Shown here piece by piece: positions 62,217 through 64,000 of a stretch of DNA of 64,000 nucleotides. Origin of the DNA: Novosphingobium sp. CF614. GTDB lineage: Bacteria > Pseudomonadota > Alphaproteobacteria > Sphingomonadales > Sphingomonadaceae. Both the position numbers and the translations under genes were made by a program. The notes beneath the pieces are model-generated. The model was not told the DNA's origin. It made no database searches and saw nothing but the letters and a program-made list of their open reading frames with translations. Location: the NCBI RefSeq assembly GCF_900113255.1, contig NZ_FOOR01000004.1, positions 210,903 through 274,902 on the forward strand, given 5' to 3'. Within the stretch, counting starts at the first letter, position 1; the number at the start of each line of letters is the position of its first letter.

Positions 62217-63296
62217 ATGGCGTATGATGACGCCGACATAGGCAGGCCCAAGGCCGCTATTCCGAAGAATTTTCAACCGCCTCCCGAATCTCGCGGCAGG
62301 CTTACCAATGATTTTTTGTCAGTAGACTCACTACGTGAGTCTACTCCCCTGCAGGGGAGCGAAACCGCTGTTGCCATGGTGGATTATCGTGCCGCCGACG
62401 ACAGCCGCGAGCGCCACAATCTCGGAATGAATTTTCTCGCCGATGCCGCCGATAATCCCGACGCGGCTAATCCGGGCTTTCTGTTGCCAGGTGCACTCGC
62501 GAATGCGCACGCCGCACGGGTAGCTCAATCGGAACAGCGCCAGCGCGACGACGACCGGCGTTTTATCATCTCGCAGATCGAGGCGCGCAATCGCCAGATC
62601 GCCGAAAACCTCAAACGGCTCGAAATCTTGGACAAGCAGGAAACAGCTTTGCAGGATCACCTTGCCCGCTTGCGGCGCGGCGAGAAGGCCGAACTGGACG
62701 AAGACGGCAAGCTTGAGAACAAGGACGCCGAGGCCGCAGTCCGGGAGTATGAAGAACGCTACGGCGTTACCGTGAACCGCAACGACGCCGCGCAGATTGC
62801 TGTCATCCTGCAAGGCGTGCGGGATCAAAAGATTCTGATCCGGCGCGATAATGAAAGGCTGGCGGCGGAGAATGAGCAGGACCGGCAATCAGCGATCCGC
62901 ATGGGCGCTGACCCGGCCTCGATCCCGGCGACCGTTAAGGCGCTGGAAACCACCGATGCCGGACGGCGCTCGCTGAACAATGCCACCGCAAAGATTGAAT
63001 CAGCCGAAGTTCGCATCGCGGCGGTGGAGGCCCGCGCATTTGATGAAACCACCAAGGCACGGGCTGTCAGCGCAGCAACCATCCAAAATCCTGACGATGG
63101 TTTCGCAGCGTCCGTCGCGGTGCCGGTTGCCATTTCTGCCGTTTCCGCAGCCAGCAAATCCGATCCGACAAATCTGGGTCAGGCACCCGATGCAGGCAAG
63201 GCCTTCGAAACGGTGGCCATGCGGGCCGCTACAGTATCGGCCACCCGATCGCCCGAACCCTTGCCAGGCGAGAAGCCGCCGGTCGCCAAGGCGTGA
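62217..63296 (+). CDS. Coiled-coil hypothetical protein
   Basis: The 359-residue protein has a disordered N-terminus, a long coiled-coil section (residues 105-215; IEARNRQIAENLKRLEILDK, then QETALQDHLARLRRGEKAEL) and an Ala-rich C-terminus. I recognise no enzyme motif. GAGGGT lies upstream of the ATG. The early part of the gene contains two strong DNA palindromes (62321-62359). Similar coiled-coil proteins are found in conjugative or phage-like blocks as structural or partition parts; the role here is unknown. Confidence 0.6.
   Translation: MAYDDADIGRPKAAIPKNFQPPPESRGRLTNDFLSVDSLRESTPLQGSETAVAMVDYRAADDSRERHNLGMNFLADAADNPDAANPGFLLPGALANAHAARVAQSEQRQRDDDRRFIISQIEARNRQIAENLKRLEILDKQETALQDHLARLRRGEKAELDEDGKLENKDAEAAVREYEERYGVTVNRNDAAQIAVILQGVRDQKILIRRDNERLAAENEQDRQSAIRMGADPASIPATVKALETTDAGRRSLNNATAKIESAEVRIAAVEARAFDETTKARAVSAATIQNPDDGFAASVAVPVAISAVSAASKSDPTNLGQAPDAGKAFETVAMRAATVSATRSPEPLPGEKPPVAKA
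62321..62359. repeat. Two adjacent perfect palindromes inside the coiled-coil gene
   Basis: AGTAGACTCAC-TAC-GTGAGTCTACT (62321-62345) has 11-bp perfect arms. It overlaps by two bases with CTCCCCTGCAGGGGAG (62344-62359), a perfect 16-base palindrome. Both lie within coding sequence, where such symmetry is not expected by chance. They could be a recombinase site, the scar of a small insertion, or a protein-binding operator. Confidence 0.6.
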
Positions 63297-63300
63297 AACG

Positions 63301-63762
63301 CTATCGCTGTGCAGCGCGGCGACGAGGGCCGACCACTTCATCATATCCGCGCGCGATCTCCGTCCTGATGGACGCCTTGTCCTGCGCGTCGGCATTCAGC
63401 AATGTCGCGGTAAGCTGCGAGTCAGCGTAGAACTCGACAACAACGCGCGCGTCGTGCCGCGTGGGGCCGTAGATCACGCCACGCAAGGGATATCCCGCCG
63501 CGATGGATTCCCCGGCTGCCGTCATGGCGCTGCTGGAGGGATTGCTGTCGCCGTAGATCACCAGAACGAGCGCGTCCTTCGAGAGCATCGCCGCGATCAG
63601 TTGCGTGCCCTCGACGCTAATGGCTCTCTCATCCCGGATCGGCACGTTGATTGTCTGCTGCGCGGCAGCGGTAGATGAAACAGTAAGAAGAACGAGAGAT
63701 GCCGCAGCCAGAATTGGCAAGGAGTGGCGGTAACGTCGATCGTTACTTTTCGAAATATGCAT
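63301..63762 (-). CDS. Exported hypothetical protein
   Basis: The 153-residue protein has a signal peptide: a basic start (HISKSNDRRYRHSLP), a hydrophobic stretch ILAAASLVLLTVSSTA and cleavage near AAAQQ. The mature part is mixed alpha/beta, with ALVLVIYGDSNPSSSAMTAA and GYPLRGVIYGPTRHDARVV as noticeable strands, and no family I recognise. GGGAAG lies upstream of the ATG at 63762. It is convergent with the coiled-coil gene. Confidence 0.6.
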   Translation of the reverse strand: MHISKSNDRRYRHSLPILAAASLVLLTVSSTAAAQQTINVPIRDERAISVEGTQLIAAMLSKDALVLVIYGDSNPSSSAMTAAGESIAAGYPLRGVIYGPTRHDARVVVEFYADSQLTATLLNADAQDKASIRTEIARGYDEVVGPRRRAAQR

Positions 63763-63904
63763 TGCGAATGGCTTCCCGGTGAAGGTTTCAACCGAGGTTC
63801 GGGCGCAATCACGCGGCAGTATCTCAGCATCATTGCTGTTTTTCCTGTTGCAAAAGGGAACCCATTTGCGCTGCTCTGTCATGGCAAGGGAAAGCCGGGA
63901 TTTT

Positions 63905-64000
63905 CAGTAAGTATCCCCCGGCAGAGCCGGGGGCTTTACGATGTGAGCCGCTCAAAGCGGCTGGTTCAGGTCGCTAACGCGGCCTGACGGTTTGGAACCG
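63905..64000 (+). ncRNA. Candidate transposon-end structured RNA (IS605/IscB omegaRNA-like), cut at window end
   Basis: Three hairpins stand in tandem: CCCCCGGC-AGA-GCCGGGGG (63915-63933), AGCCGC-TCAAA-GCGGCT (63946-63962) and CAGGTCGC-TAAC-GCGGCCTG (63967-63986, one G-T pair). The stem-rich run with CTTTACGATGTGAGCCGC between resembles, from memory, the HEARO/omegaRNA 5' region at the left end of IS200/IS605-family elements. The partner ORF would be on the plus strand past 64000. REP elements and terminators are alternatives. Confidence 0.4.

Larger units (their letters stand above)
55109..64000. mobile_element. Second mobile or plasmid-derived block, open to the right
   Basis: The block carries two serine recombinase genes, a TraG/VirD4-like ATPase, small membrane proteins, a PIN/antitoxin pair and a coiled-coil protein. 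It lacks a relaxase and type IV channel genes within the window. It follows directly on the satellite element, so this tRNA-Ser locus looks like a site of repeated insertion. The right limit is outside the window and the block may be several fragments. Confidence 0.45.

Overview
The window looks like a chromosomal segment from a high-GC alphaproteobacterium, most likely a sphingomonad (Novosphingobium, Sphingobium or Sphingopyxis type). The reasons are the dense acyl-CoA catabolic clusters with many short-chain dehydrogenases and TauD-type dioxygenases, an EipA-type envelope protein (DUF1134), and the overall codon bias. The genus is an inference; there is no rRNA or housekeeping marker to confirm it.

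Positions 1 to about 47500 form a large catabolic region. A cut-off sulfotransferase-like gene and two tandem TauD dioxygenases open it. A tight minus-strand run (10427 down to 2981) follows: a MFE-2-like dehydrogenase, a MaoC hydratase, an HMG-CoA-synthase-like/DUF35 fusion, an SCP-x type thiolase, an acyl-CoA dehydrogenase, an enoyl-CoA hydratase and a nitronate monooxygenase, which amounts to a complete beta-oxidation set. An MFS carrier, a double-length acyl-CoA dehydrogenase, a thiolase, a CaiB CoA-transferase and further SDR, crotonase, TauD, LLM flavin oxygenase and P450 genes continue the theme. A TetR regulator sits near 32 kb. From 35537 to 46466 a plus-strand run carries a [2Fe-2S] ferredoxin, a molybdenum hydroxylase (CoxG/M/S/L type), a thiamine-dependent E1 alpha/beta pair, an SDR, a cysteine-less thiolase-fold protein with a DUF35 partner (the layout of the Ltp2 steroid side-chain aldolase) and a second P450. 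Together these fit breakdown of a branched or polycyclic carboxylic acid (steroid or terpenoid-like) through CoA esters. The substrate is inferred and ring-cleavage genes are absent.

A tRNA-Ser(GCT) at 47765-47856 marks the start of mobile DNA. A 14-bp copy of its 3' end recurs at 55095-55108 and bounds an element of about 7.3 kb with a P4-type tyrosine integrase, an AlpA-like regulator, a primase-polymerase/helicase, a possible replication origin and small phage-satellite-like genes. No structural phage genes are seen.

From 55062 to the end lies a second mobile or plasmid-derived block. It holds a large serine recombinase preceded by a short paralogue that has lost the catalytic serine, a TraG/VirD4-like ATPase, small membrane proteins, a PIN/antitoxin pair, a coiled-coil protein with strong palindromes inside its gene, and at the right edge a set of three hairpins that may be the start of an IS200/IS605-type element encoding an IscB-like system beyond the window.
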